Assembly (NCBI RefSeq): GCF_017876315.1 | Contig: NZ_JAGINU010000001.1 | Location: forward strand, 2,356,001-2,420,000 | DNA: 64,000 nucleotides | Source: Pseudonocardia parietis | Lineage (GTDB): Bacteria > Actinomycetota > Actinomycetes > Mycobacteriales > Pseudonocardiaceae | Direction of reading: 5' to 3' | Part shown: in pieces, positions 35,074-43,070 of the stretch | How the letters are laid out: every line of letters begins with the position of its first letter | Numbering within the stretch: position 1 is the stretch's first letter | The notes under the pieces: model-generated | Databases searched by the model: none | The model's input: the letters and a program-made list of their open reading frames with translations, nothing else | What the model was told of the DNA's origin: nothing | Made by a program: the position numbers and the translations under genes

Positions 35074-36395
35074 CCATCGCGACGAGGCGACCCGGTGACG
35101 CGCCCGCGGCCGAGCTGCTGGACCCGGCCGAACGGATGTCGGTCGACGAGCTGCGGGCCCTGCAGCTGGAGCGTCTGCAGTGGACGCTGCGGCACGCCTA
35201 CGAGAACGTGCCGCACTACCGGGCGAAGTTCGAGGCTGCTGGGGTGCATCCCGACGACTGCCGCGAGCTCGCCGACATCGCGAAGTTCCCGACGACGACC
35301 AAGGCCGACCTGCGTGAGACATACCCGTTCGGCATGTTCGCCGTGCCCCGGGAACGGATCGCGCGGATCCACGCGTCGTCCGGGACGACCGGGCGGCCCA
35401 CCGTCGTCGGCTACACCGCCGGTGACATCGACAACTGGGCGAGCCTGGTCGCGCGCTCGATCCGCGCGGCGGGCGGACGCCCGGGGCACCGGGTGCACGT
35501 CGCGTACGGGTACGGCCTGTTCACCGGCGGGCTCGGCGCGCACTACGGCGTGGAGAAGCTCGGTGCGACGGCGATCCCGGTCTCCGGCGGCATGACCCCG
35601 CGCCAGGTCCAGCTGATCTCCGACTTCGAGCCCGAGATCATCATGCTGACGCCGAGCTACATGCTGACCCTGCTCGACGAGTTCGAGCGCCAGGGCATCG
35701 ATCCGCGGAGCTCGTCGCTGCAGGTCGGGATCTTTGGTGCCGAGCCGTGGACGGAGCAGATGCGCGCCGAGATCGAGGAGCGCGCCGGCATCCACGCCGT
35801 CGACATCTACGGGCTCTCCGAGGTGATGGGGCCGGGCGTCTCGCAGGAGTGTGTGGAGACCAAGGACGGCCTGCACATCTGGGAGGACCACTTCCTGCCC
35901 GAGGTCGTCGACCCGCTGGACGGCACCCCGCTCCCGGACGGTGCGGAGGGCGAGTTGCTGTTCACCTCTCTCACCAAGGAGGGGCTGCCGATCATCCGCT
36001 ACCGCACCCGGGACCTGACGACGCTGCTCCCGGGCACCGCGCGCCCGCAGATGCGGCGGATGGCCAAGATCACCGGGCGGTCCGACGACATGATCATCCT
36101 GCGCGGGGTGAACCTGTTCCCGACCCAGATCGAGGAGATCGTCCTGCGTACCTCCGGCTGCGCGCCGCACTTCCAGCTGGTGCTGTCGACCGAGGCCCGG
36201 CTGGACGCGCTGTCCGTGCGGGTCGAGGCCCGGCCCGGTACCCCGGCCGACCGGCGTGCGGCCGCCGCGGCCGAGCTGGTGCGGGCGGTGAAGGAGACGG
36301 TCGGCGTGACCGTCGCCTGTGAGATCGTCGATCCGGACACCCTGGAGCGGTCGGTAGGGAAGCTGCAGCGGCTGGTGGACCGCCGGAGCTCCTGA
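35070..36395 (+). CDS. paaK: Phenylacetate-CoA ligase
   Basis: A 441-aa adenylate-forming enzyme converting phenylacetate, CoA and ATP to phenylacetyl-CoA, the entry step of the pathway. IHASSGTTGRPTVVGYT is the ATP loop; IYGLSEVMGPGVSQEC the A5-type motif; RYRTRDLTTLLPG and ITGRSDDMIILRGVNLFPTQ the A7/A8 hinge; VGKLQRLVDRR carries the C-terminal catalytic Lys. The GTG overlaps the paaZ stop (GTGA). Product of this gene is the probable inducer of the local TetR regulator. Confidence 0.95.
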   Translation: MTIATRRPGDAPAAELLDPAERMSVDELRALQLERLQWTLRHAYENVPHYRAKFEAAGVHPDDCRELADIAKFPTTTKADLRETYPFGMFAVPRERIARIHASSGTTGRPTVVGYTAGDIDNWASLVARSIRAAGGRPGHRVHVAYGYGLFTGGLGAHYGVEKLGATAIPVSGGMTPRQVQLISDFEPEIIMLTPSYMLTLLDEFERQGIDPRSSSLQVGIFGAEPWTEQMRAEIEERAGIHAVDIYGLSEVMGPGVSQECVETKDGLHIWEDHFLPEVVDPLDGTPLPDGAEGELLFTSLTKEGLPIIRYRTRDLTTLLPGTARPQMRRMAKITGRSDDMIILRGVNLFPTQIEEIVLRTSGCAPHFQLVLSTEARLDALSVRVEARPGTPADRRAAAAAELVRAVKETVGVTVACEIVDPDTLERSVGKLQRLVDRRSS

Positions 36396-36422
36396 GGCCC
36401 GTCGAGGGTCGAAGCGACAACA

Positions 36423-36439
36423 CTGACCCCCTGGGTCAG
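36423..36439. promoter_or_regulatory. Palindrome between paaK and benE
   Basis: CTGACCC-CCT-GGGTCAG is a perfect 7-bp inverted repeat. It could be an operator for benE or a weak terminator after paaK; no U-tract follows. Confidence 0.35.
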
Positions 36440-36507
36440 GACTGGGCATTCACCCGGGGCACGCGCCGCCGTGATCGTGTGCACTGCGGCGACCCACGGG
36501 AGGGCAA

Positions 36508-37756
36508 TTGACAGCGGAGCCGCGTTTCGAGCCCCCGCCGGGAGCCCCGCCCGGGCTCCGGCGGGTGCTGCGCGATCTCGGACCGCAGTACGCGGTGAAC
36601 GGCCTGATCGGACTGATCTTCGCGGCGACCGGCCCGATCGCGGTGATCCTCGCCGCCGGGGTCCAGGGCGGCCTCGGCGGGCGGGAGCTCGCGTCGTGGT
36701 TGTTCGGGGTCTTCTTCCTCAACGGTCTGCTCACCGTGCTGACCTGCTGGCTCTACCGGCAGCCGCTGGCGTTCTTCTGGACGATCCCCGGCACCGTGCT
36801 CGTGGGGCAGGCGCTCGGGCACATGAGCTTCGCCGAGGTGGTCGGTGCGTACCTGGCCACCGGCGTGCTGATGCTGGTGCTGGGCCTGTCCGGCTGGGTC
36901 CGGACGGCGATGGCCGCCGTCCCGATGCCGATCGTGATGGGCATGGTGGCCGGGGTCTTCCTCGGGTTCGGTACCGGGCTGGTCGACTCGGTCGTCGGCG
37001 ACGGCGCCGTGGCGGTCCCGATGATCCTCGCGTTCGTGCTGCTCAGCGCCTGGCCCGCGGCCGGACGTCGGCTGCCGCCGGTGCTCGGCGCGCTGCTCGT
37101 CGGCGTCGCCGCCGTACTGATCAGTGGACACCGCGGCTCCGGTGGCGGCGACCTGACCGGTGTCCTCGCCGCGCCGCTGTTCGTCGCCCCGGCCTGGTCG
37201 TGGCAGGCGATGCTGGAGCTCGTCGTGCCGCTGGCGGTCACCGTGCTGGTCGTGCAGAACGGCCAGGGCGTCGCGGTGCTGCGCGCGGCGGGCCACCGCG
37301 CACCGGTGAACGTCGTGACCGTCGCCTGTGGACTGTGGTCGGTGCTCGCCGCCGGGGTGGGGGCGGTGTCGACCTGCCTGACCGGCCCGACGAACGCACT
37401 GCTCACCCCGGGAGCGCCAGTACACCGCGGGCATCACGTGCGGGATCCTGGCGATGGTGTTCGGGCTGTTCGCGCCGGTGGTGGTGCGGCTGATGCTGGC
37501 CGCGCCGCCTGCGTTCCTGGCGACCCTCGGCGGCCTGGCGATGCTGAAGGTGCTGCAGTCGTCGTTCGTGGCCGCGTTCGGTGGCCGCGTCACGCTGGCC
37601 GCGCTGGTCACGTTCGTGGTCACGGTGTCGGGGGTGACCGCGTTCAACATCGGCGCCCCGTTCTGGGGGCTGGTCGCCGGTGTCGCGACGGCGTGGCTGC
37701 TGGAGCGCGACGACCTCGCCCGGGATCGTGCGGGTGAACCCGTCGAGGCCCGCTAA
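36508..37756 (+). pseudogene. benE: Benzoate/H+ symporter BenE with a +1 frameshift
   Basis: The first part (from the TTG at 36508, GGGAGGG upstream) encodes about 300 residues of a BenE-type 11-12-helix transporter (LRDLGPQYAVNGLIGLIFAA, PIVMGMVAGVFLGFGTGLVD, STCLTGPTNALLT). The frame then turns into Arg/Ala-rich nonsense. The rest of BenE continues in the next frame from about 37409 (RERQYTAGITCGILAMVFGL and on to GAPFWGLVAGVATAWLLERD), ending at 37756. Removing one C from the CCCC run at 37406-37409 restores a continuous ~415-aa protein. Either a real inactivating mutation or a sequencing error in a homopolymer. The end overlaps the convergent Lrp gene by 4 nt. Confidence 0.88.
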
Positions 37757-38181
37757 CGCGTCTCGTCCTCGAACACCAGGATCGTCCGGCTCGCCACCAC
37801 GGCGGGCAGTGCCTGCAGCCGCTCCAGCACGACGTGGCGCAGCGCGTCGTTGTCGACCGCCCGCACCAGCAGCAGGACGTCGAAGTCCCCGCCGACCAGC
37901 GCGATGTGCCGGACCTCGGGGATCGTGTGGAGCTGCGCGCGCAGCTCGCGCCAGCTGTTCTGCCGCACGGTCAGCGTGACGTAGGCCGAGGTGTGCAGGC
38001 CGACCTTCGCCGGGTCGACGGTGGCGGTGAACCCGGTGATCACGCCGTCGTCGACCAGCCGGGCCAGCCGGGCGTAGGCGTTCGCCCGGGAGATCGTGAG
38101 CCGCTCGGCGAGTGCCCGGCCCGACAGTCGCCCGTCGCGCTGCAGTTCCTCGACCATCCGCCGGTCGATCTCGTCGAGCAC
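37753..38181 (-). CDS. Lrp/AsnC-family regulator, probably of the bkd operon
   Basis: A 142-aa regulator: winged helix (LDEIDRRMVEELQRDGRLSG, RALAERLTISRANAYARLAR) and a RAM ligand domain (AYVTLTVRQNSWRELRAQLH, HIALVGGDFDVLLLVRAVDN). Lrp proteins often sense leucine or branched-chain 2-oxoacids. I chose the GTG at 38181, preceded by GGAG 8 nt away, because it puts the helix-turn-helix at the normal position; a start at 38328 would add 49 residues and leave little control region. It is divergent from bkdABC, the classic arrangement for a BkdR regulator. Confidence 0.82.
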   Translation of the reverse strand: MLDEIDRRMVEELQRDGRLSGRALAERLTISRANAYARLARLVDDGVITGFTATVDPAKVGLHTSAYVTLTVRQNSWRELRAQLHTIPEVRHIALVGGDFDVLLLVRAVDNDALRHVVLERLQALPAVVASRTILVFEDETR

Positions 38182-38318
38182 CGCGCCGCTCCGTTCGTCT
38201 CGCCGGACCTGGCCCGGCCGGGGTGACCCGGACCACCCGTCCACGGGCTTCGGCCGGCTGGGGTCGATCGTCTCGTCATTGCTGTAACCGTGGCCGATCG
38301 TACGACCGATACGCGATT

Positions 38319-38342
38319 CTCGTTGCACTGTGTCCTAACGAG
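38319..38342. promoter_or_regulatory. Inverted repeat upstream of the bkd operon
   Basis: CTCGTT and AACGAG are perfect inverted arms separated by 12 nt, inside the 196-nt gap between the Lrp-type gene and the E1-alpha gene. Spaced short arms are typical for Lrp-family binding. The gap also has GATCGTACGACCGAT near 38296. Confidence 0.35.
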
Positions 38343-38377
38343 GGTGGCCCGGCGAGGGCGGCCCGACGAGGGGAGTC

Positions 38378-39439
38378 GTGGTGGACGACCGGCGCGAGAC
38401 CGTACGCCTGCTGGAACCGGACGGAGCCGTCGTGGCCGGCGTGGAGCTCCCGGCGGCCGAGCGGATCCTCGAGGGCTACCGCGCGCTGGTGCGGGCCCGG
38501 CGGCTGAACGAGCAGGCCGGCGCGCTGGTGCGGCAGGGGCGCCTGGCCGTCTACCCGTCGTCGCGCGGGCAGGAAGCGTGCCAGGTGGCCGCCGCGATGG
38601 TGCTCTCGGACGCCGACTGGCTGTTCCCGACCTACCGCGACACGGCCGCGATCGTCGCCCGCGGCGTCGACCCGGTCGAGGTCCTCACCATGCTGCGCGG
38701 GGACCGGCACTGCGGCTACGACGTCGCCGCCCACCGGGTCGCCCCGCAGGCCACCCCACTCGCGACCCAGCTGCTGCACGCCGTCGGGGTCGCGCACGCG
38801 GCCCGGCTGAAAAACGAACCGAGCGTCGTGCTCGCCCTGTGCGGGGACGGCGCCACCAGCGAGGGCGACTTCCACGAGGCGCTGAACTTCGCCGCGGTGT
38901 TCCGGGCGCCGGTGGTGTTCCTGGTGCAGAACAACAAGTACGCGATCTCGGTGCCGCTGGCGCAGCAGTGCGTCGCGGCGAGTCTGGCCGACAAGGCGAT
39001 CGGCTACGGCATGCCGGGGGTGCGGGTGGACGGCAACGACCTCGCCGCGCTGCTCACCGTGCTCGACGAGGCCGTCGACCGGGCCGGTGCGGGCGACGGG
39101 CCGACCCTGGTCGAGGCCGACACCTACCGGATCGAGGCACACACCAACGCCGACGACGCCGGTCGCTACCGCGACGAGGCCGAGGTCGCCGGCTGGCTCG
39201 ACCGGGACCCGCTGCGGCGGGTCCACGCGTGGCTGTGCGCGGCCGGTCACCTCGACGCGACGGCCGAGCGGGAGCTCGCCGACGACGCCGAGCGGATGGC
39301 CGCGGCGCTGCGCACCGGGATCGCCGAGGAGACCCCCGTCGACCCGGACGAGCTGTTCGCGCACGTCTACGCCGACCCCACCCCGCAGCTGCGCGAGCAG
39401 CGCGACCTGCTGCGCACCGAGCTGGAGGCGACCCCGTGA
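38378..39439 (+). CDS. bkdA: Branched-chain 2-oxoacid dehydrogenase E1, alpha subunit
   Basis: A 353-aa thiamine-diphosphate enzyme subunit that decarboxylates branched-chain (or related) 2-oxoacids. The ThDP motif is LCGDGATSEGDFHEALNFAAVFRAPVVFLV-like, from GDG to NN (NNKYAIS). YPSSRGQEACQVAAAM and WLFPTYRDTA are conserved in E1-alpha. GAGGGGAG lies upstream; the next codon (38381) is also GTG and is better spaced, so the real start may be one codon later. Coupled by GTGA to the E1-beta gene. Pyruvate as substrate cannot be excluded, but the three-gene order with a divergent Lrp regulator is typical of bkd. Confidence 0.9.
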   Translation: MVDDRRETVRLLEPDGAVVAGVELPAAERILEGYRALVRARRLNEQAGALVRQGRLAVYPSSRGQEACQVAAAMVLSDADWLFPTYRDTAAIVARGVDPVEVLTMLRGDRHCGYDVAAHRVAPQATPLATQLLHAVGVAHAARLKNEPSVVLALCGDGATSEGDFHEALNFAAVFRAPVVFLVQNNKYAISVPLAQQCVAASLADKAIGYGMPGVRVDGNDLAALLTVLDEAVDRAGAGDGPTLVEADTYRIEAHTNADDAGRYRDEAEVAGWLDRDPLRRVHAWLCAAGHLDATAERELADDAERMAAALRTGIAEETPVDPDELFAHVYADPTPQLREQRDLLRTELEATP

Positions 39440-40416
39440 AGCGCACGATGGCCGAGTCGATCAACACCTCGCTGCGGGACGCGATGACCGCGGATCCCAC
39501 GGTCGTCGTCTTCGGGGAGGACGTCGGCGCGCTCGGCGGCGTCTTCCGGGTCACCGACGGGCTCACCGCCGACTTCGGGCCGCAGCGCTGCTTCGACACC
39601 CCGCTGGCCGAGTCCGGCATCGTCGGCACCGCGGTCGGGATGGCGATGAACGGACTGCGCCCGGTCGTCGAGATGCAGTTCGACGCGTTCGCCTACCCGG
39701 CGTTCGAGCAGATCGCCTCGCACGTGGCCAAGTTCGGCAACCGCACGTCGGGCCGGGTGCGGCTGCCGATGGTGATCCGGGTGCCCTACGCGGGCGGGAT
39801 CGGCGGCGTCGAGCACCACTGCGACTCCTCCGAGGCGTACTACGCGCACACCGCCGGGCTCACCGTCGTCACCCCGGCCACCAACGCCGACGCCTACGGC
39901 CTGCTCCGCGCGTCGATCGAGAGCCCGGACCCGGTGGTCTTCCTGGAGCCGAAGCGGCACTACTTCACCAAGGAGGAGGTCGACGCCGACCTCCCGGTCC
40001 CGCCGATCGGGCGGGCGGTCGTCCGCCGGTCCGGTGCGGACGCGACGCTGATCGCCTACGGCCCGTCGGTGCCGGTCGCGCTGGCCGCCGCCGAGGAGGC
40101 CGCACAGGACGGGGTCGACCTCGGCGTCGTCGACCTGCGCTCGATCGTCCCGTTCGACGACGAGACGGTCTGCGCCCAGGTCCGCCGGACCGGGCGGGCG
40201 GTCGTCGTCGCCGAGGCGCCCGGGTTCGCCTCGGTCGCCTCGGAGATCGCCGCCCGGGTCTCCGAGCGCTGCTTCCACCACCTGGAGGCACCGGTACGCC
40301 GGGTGACCGGGTTCGACGTGCCGTACCCGCCGCCGAAGCTGGAGCACCACCACCTGCCCGGCGTGGACCGGGTGCTCGACGCCGTCGACGCGCTGGGCTG
40401 GGAGTACGCCGCATGA
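39436..40416 (+). CDS. bkdB: Branched-chain 2-oxoacid dehydrogenase E1, beta subunit
   Basis: A 326-aa E1-beta subunit. VVVFGEDVGALGGVFRVTDG and FDTPLAESGIVGTAVGMAMNGLRPVVEMQ-type segments form the ThDP half-site (Glu in PLAESG), followed by GGVEHHCDSSEAYYAHTAGL and the C-terminal transketolase domain (VVDLRSIVPFDDETV, VVAEAPGFASVASEIAARV). Starts with GTG overlapping the E1-alpha stop and ends overlapping the E2 ATG, so the three subunits are translated in concert. Confidence 0.93.
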   Translation: MKRTMAESINTSLRDAMTADPTVVVFGEDVGALGGVFRVTDGLTADFGPQRCFDTPLAESGIVGTAVGMAMNGLRPVVEMQFDAFAYPAFEQIASHVAKFGNRTSGRVRLPMVIRVPYAGGIGGVEHHCDSSEAYYAHTAGLTVVTPATNADAYGLLRASIESPDPVVFLEPKRHYFTKEEVDADLPVPPIGRAVVRRSGADATLIAYGPSVPVALAAAEEAAQDGVDLGVVDLRSIVPFDDETVCAQVRRTGRAVVVAEAPGFASVASEIAARVSERCFHHLEAPVRRVTGFDVPYPPPKLEHHHLPGVDRVLDAVDALGWEYAA

Positions 40417-41825
40417 GCGCTGCACAGGTGTTCGACCTGCCCGACCTCGGCGAGGGACTGACCGAGGCGGAACTGGTGCGCTGGCTGGTCGCCGTCGGCG
40501 AGGTCGTCGGGATCGACCAGCCGGTCGCCGAGGTGGAGACGGCCAAGGCGATGGTGGAGGTGCCCTCGCCGTTCGCGGGGACGGTGCTGACGCTGCACGG
40601 GGCGGAGGGGGCGACCCTGCCGGTGGGCGCCCCGCTGCTCACGGTGGGCGAGCCCGGGGCGGAGCCGGCGGGGGAGACCTACCGCGAGGAGGATCGGGCC
40701 GGGTCGGGCAACGTCCTGATCGGGTACGGGACCGCCGGTACGGGTGGGTCCCGCCGACGCCGGCGCCGGGGAGCCAGCGGGGCGGTGCCCGGATCAGTCG
40801 CTGACGCGGAGCCGGTCACGTCGCCCGCGACCGGGCCGGTGCCCGGCGAGCGGGTCCCGGCGCAGTCCCCCGTGGTCCGCAGGCTGGCCCGCGACCACGG
40901 CATCGACCTGGCCGAGGTGATCGGCTCCGGGCCGGGCGGGATGGTGCTGCGCCGTGACGTCGCGCGGGCAGCGGTCCGGGCCGACGATCCCGCAACCGGC
41001 AGCGCCGAGCCGGCGACCGGTGCGGGCGGGACCACCCATGCAGTCGAGCCTTCTCCCGCCGGGGCCGGAGCCGCCTCCCGCGGAGCGGGTAGCCCGGCAG
41101 CCGTGCCCGGCTCCGACCAGCGCACGGGGCTCGCCATCCGCGAGACGGTGCCGATCCGCGGGGTCCGGCGTGCGGTGACCGAGAAGCTGACCCGCAGCCG
41201 TCAGGAGATCCCCGAGGCCACCACCTGGGTCGACGTCGACGCCACGGACCTGCTCGCCCTCCGCCCGCAGCTGGCCGGGGCCGACGGCCGGCCGGTCGGG
41301 CTGATCGCGATCGTGGCCCGGTTCGTCGTCGCGGGCCTGGCCCGGTTCCCGGAGCTCAACGCGCGGGTCGACACCGGTGCCGGCGAGATCGTCCACCTCG
41401 ACGGCGTCAACCTGGGCATCGCCGCGCAGACCGACCGCGGGCTGGTGGTTCCGTCGGTCGCCGGCGCGCACCGGCTCGGCATGCGCGGTCTCGACACCGA
41501 GATCCGCCGGCTCGTGACGGCGGCCCGGGACGGGTCGGTCCCCGCGGCCGAGCTGACCCGCGGGTCGTTCACCCTGAACAACTACGGTGTGCTCGGGGTC
41601 GACGGCAGCGCGGCGATCATCAACCACCCCGAGGTCGCGATGCTCGGGATCGGCCGGGTGCTGCCGCGGCCGTGGGTGGTCGGCGGCGAGGTCGTGCCGC
41701 GGTCGATCGCGCAGCTGTCGCTGGTGTTCGACCACCGGGTGTGCGACGGCGGCACCGCGGGCGGGTTCCTCCGGTTCGTCGCCGACGCGGTCGAGTCACC
41801 GCTCTCGGCGCTCGCCGATCTCTGA
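40413..41825 (+). CDS. bkdC: Branched-chain 2-oxoacid dehydrogenase E2 (lipoamide acyltransferase)
   Basis: A 470-aa acyltransferase. One N-terminal lipoyl domain (LPDLGEGLTEAELVRWLVAV; lipoyl Lys in VETAKAMVEV near residue 45); a flexible Ala/Pro/Arg linker; a peripheral-subunit-binding domain (QSPVVRRLARDHGIDLAEVI, SGPGGMVLRRDV); and a catalytic core ending in the FDHRVCDGGTAGGFL motif, with His and Asp of the active site. It transfers the acyl group to CoA. No E3 gene follows; a dihydrolipoamide dehydrogenase must come from elsewhere. Its 3' end overlaps the convergent GDSL gene by 30 nt. Confidence 0.93.
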   Translation: MSAAQVFDLPDLGEGLTEAELVRWLVAVGEVVGIDQPVAEVETAKAMVEVPSPFAGTVLTLHGAEGATLPVGAPLLTVGEPGAEPAGETYREEDRAGSGNVLIGYGTAGTGGSRRRRRRGASGAVPGSVADAEPVTSPATGPVPGERVPAQSPVVRRLARDHGIDLAEVIGSGPGGMVLRRDVARAAVRADDPATGSAEPATGAGGTTHAVEPSPAGAGAASRGAGSPAAVPGSDQRTGLAIRETVPIRGVRRAVTEKLTRSRQEIPEATTWVDVDATDLLALRPQLAGADGRPVGLIAIVARFVVAGLARFPELNARVDTGAGEIVHLDGVNLGIAAQTDRGLVVPSVAGAHRLGMRGLDTEIRRLVTAARDGSVPAAELTRGSFTLNNYGVLGVDGSAAIINHPEVAMLGIGRVLPRPWVVGGEVVPRSIAQLSLVFDHRVCDGGTAGGFLRFVADAVESPLSALADL

Positions 41826-42587
41826 GCCGTCGGCCGGCAGCGTCGTCCAGGCCGGGTACTTCGGGGGCCGCCCGTCTCCCGAGGAACGGCCGCGCAGCCG
41901 TCGTCCGACCCAGGGCAGGACGTGCGTGCGGTAGTACGTCAGCTCCGCCGACACCCCGCGCGCGACGTCGCCCGCGGCGCCCGCCGCCGGCAGCGCGCCC
42001 CGGGCCCCGAGCGCGTCCAGCACCAGCCCGGCCGCGCGCACGTGCCCGGGCGTCGCCAGGTGCAGGCGGTCCGGTGCCCAGTAGCCGGGACGGCGGATCT
42101 CGGTGTCGCCGAAGACGTCCACCAGCGTCAGCCCGTGCTCGTCGGCGAGGGTCCGGGCCATCGCCGTCAGCGCCGAACCGCGCCGGTTCACCATCCGCCC
42201 CAGCGGTAGCCGCGCCGAGGGATCGGCCCCGCTGAGCAGCACCAGCCGCACCCCGGCCTCGGCGCAGCGCCGCACCGCGTGTGCGGTCAGCTCACCGAGC
42301 CGCGCCAGATCGGTGCGCGGGCGCAGCATGTCGTTCCCGCCACCGTTGAGGGTGATCAGCGTCGGGGCCGGGTCGAGGGCGAGTGCGGCCTCGAGCTGCT
42401 CGGAGACGACGTCGGCGAGCAGCTTCCCGCGCACGGCGAGATTGGCGTAGCGGACCGGTTCACCCGCTGCCCCGGCCAGGCCGGCGGCGACCCGGTCGGC
42501 CCAGCCGTGGGGCACGCCGTCGGCGTCCTCGTCGCCGACACCCTCGGTGAAGCTGTCCCCGATCGCCGCGTACCGCACCCGGCCCAT
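41796..42587 (-). CDS. SGNH/GDSL-type hydrolase
   Basis: A 263-aa esterase/lipase-fold protein. Block I AAIGDSFTEGVGD contains the nucleophile Ser; block II is a Gly near ANLAVRGKLLADVV; block III is LNGGGNDML; block V is DRLHLATPGHVRAA with the catalytic Asp and His. There is no signal peptide, so it is probably cytoplasmic; the substrate is unknown. The ATG at 42587 begins just before the first strand; a GTG at 42614 is also open but has no better ribosome site. The last 10 codons overlap the bkdC 3' end on the other strand. Confidence 0.85.
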   Translation of the reverse strand: MGRVRYAAIGDSFTEGVGDEDADGVPHGWADRVAAGLAGAAGEPVRYANLAVRGKLLADVVSEQLEAALALDPAPTLITLNGGGNDMLRPRTDLARLGELTAHAVRRCAEAGVRLVLLSGADPSARLPLGRMVNRRGSALTAMARTLADEHGLTLVDVFGDTEIRRPGYWAPDRLHLATPGHVRAAGLVLDALGARGALPAAGAAGDVARGVSAELTYYRTHVLPWVGRRLRGRSSGDGRPPKYPAWTTLPADGSEIGERRER

Positions 42588-42636
42588 GATCCGCGCCGGC
42601 GCGCCCGGGGCCACCCGCGGGGGTGGTGAGCCCTGT

Positions 42637-42642
42637 TACGCT
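42637..42642 (+). promoter_or_regulatory. -10 box of a probable leaderless leader-peptide transcript
   Basis: TACGCT, preceded by TGT (extended -10), ends 7 nt before the GTG at 42650. In actinobacteria this spacing places the transcription start on or next to the start codon, giving a leaderless mRNA. Confidence 0.5.
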
Positions 42643-42649
42643 GGTCCAC

Positions 42650-42685
42650 GTGCGCGGTCTGATCATTATCCGGCGCGCCGGCTGA
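42650..42685 (+). CDS. 11-codon leader peptide rich in Leu/Ile
   Basis: GTG CGC GGT CTG ATC ATT ATC CGG CGC GCC GGC TGA encodes M-R-G-L-I-I-I-R-R-A-G. Four consecutive branched-chain residues in 11 codons, immediately followed by a strong hairpin and then a gene for an ACT-domain protein, fit a ribosome-mediated attenuator sensing isoleucine/leucine supply. The ORF needs no ribosome site if the transcript starts at its GTG. Short ORFs arise by chance, so the case rests on the combination of promoter spacing, codon content, hairpin and downstream gene. Confidence 0.5.
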   Translation: MRGLIIIRRAG

Positions 42686-42704
42686 ACCCAGGTCGCCGGC
42701 GCGC
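42673..42704 (+). terminator. Attenuator hairpin overlapping the leader-peptide stop
   Basis: GCGCGCCGGC (42673-42682) and GCCGGCGCGC (42695-42704) form a perfect 10-bp stem with a 12-nt loop. The left arm covers codons 8-11 of the leader peptide, so a ribosome on the leader would prevent pairing. The loop sequence CCAGGTC (42688-42694) is complementary to GACCTGG at 42724-42730, allowing an alternative helix or a pseudoknot. No U-tract follows. Confidence 0.5.
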
Positions 42705-42767
42705 GATCCGCGCTGCCGTACCGGACCTGGCCGGATCCCTCGCCGTCCGCGATCGCCAGGAGATCCG

Positions 42768-43049
42768 ATGACCACGCTCGCCGCCACCGAGTCGACGAAC
42801 GAGTCCACGACCGAGTCCGCACCCGCCGGGCACCGCTTCACCCTGCTCGTCACCGACGGGACCGACGGGCTGACGAAGGTCCTCACCACCCTGCGCTCCC
42901 GCCGCTACGCCGTGTGCGAGCTGCGGGCCGACCTGTCCGGCGACGTCGGCCGGGTCGAGGTCGGCGTCGAGCCGGACGGTCGTGACCCGCAGCTGCTGCT
43001 GGAGCAGCTGCGCCGGGTGATCGCGGTCGTCCGGGCCGAGCACGGCTGA
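42768..43049 (+). CDS. ACT-domain protein, similar to small subunit of acetolactate synthase
   Basis: A 93-aa protein consisting of a Ser/Thr/Glu-rich N-terminus (about 22 residues) and a single ACT fold: HRFTLLVTDGTDGLTKVLTT, RRYAVCELRADLSGDVGRVE and LLEQLRRVIAVVRAE. The strand-helix pattern and size recall the short IlvM-type regulatory subunits, which bind valine or isoleucine, but no catalytic IlvB/IlvG subunit is encoded nearby. AGGAG lies 5 nt before the ATG. The leader peptide and hairpin upstream support a link to branched-chain amino acids. The bkd operon is 1 kb away. Confidence 0.7.
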   Translation: MTTLAATESTNESTTESAPAGHRFTLLVTDGTDGLTKVLTTLRSRRYAVCELRADLSGDVGRVEVGVEPDGRDPQLLLEQLRRVIAVVRAEHG

Positions 43050-43070
43050 GCCCGCGAACCGGTGTTCCGG

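Noticed and set aside
37454..37756. A separate 100-aa membrane protein gene after benE
   Set aside because: Its sequence continues BenE in another frame and no ribosome site precedes it; treated as the 3' part of the frameshifted benE.
38182..38328. A 49-residue N-terminal extension of the Lrp-type regulator
   Set aside because: It lies upstream of the normal Lrp N-terminus and would occupy the control region; the internal GTG has a better ribosome site.
38378..41825. Assignment of the E1/E2 genes to pyruvate dehydrogenase
   Set aside because: Actinobacteria usually have a homodimeric AceE for pyruvate; a separate E1-alpha/E1-beta/E2 set next to an Lrp regulator fits branched-chain oxoacids better. 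Not excluded outright.
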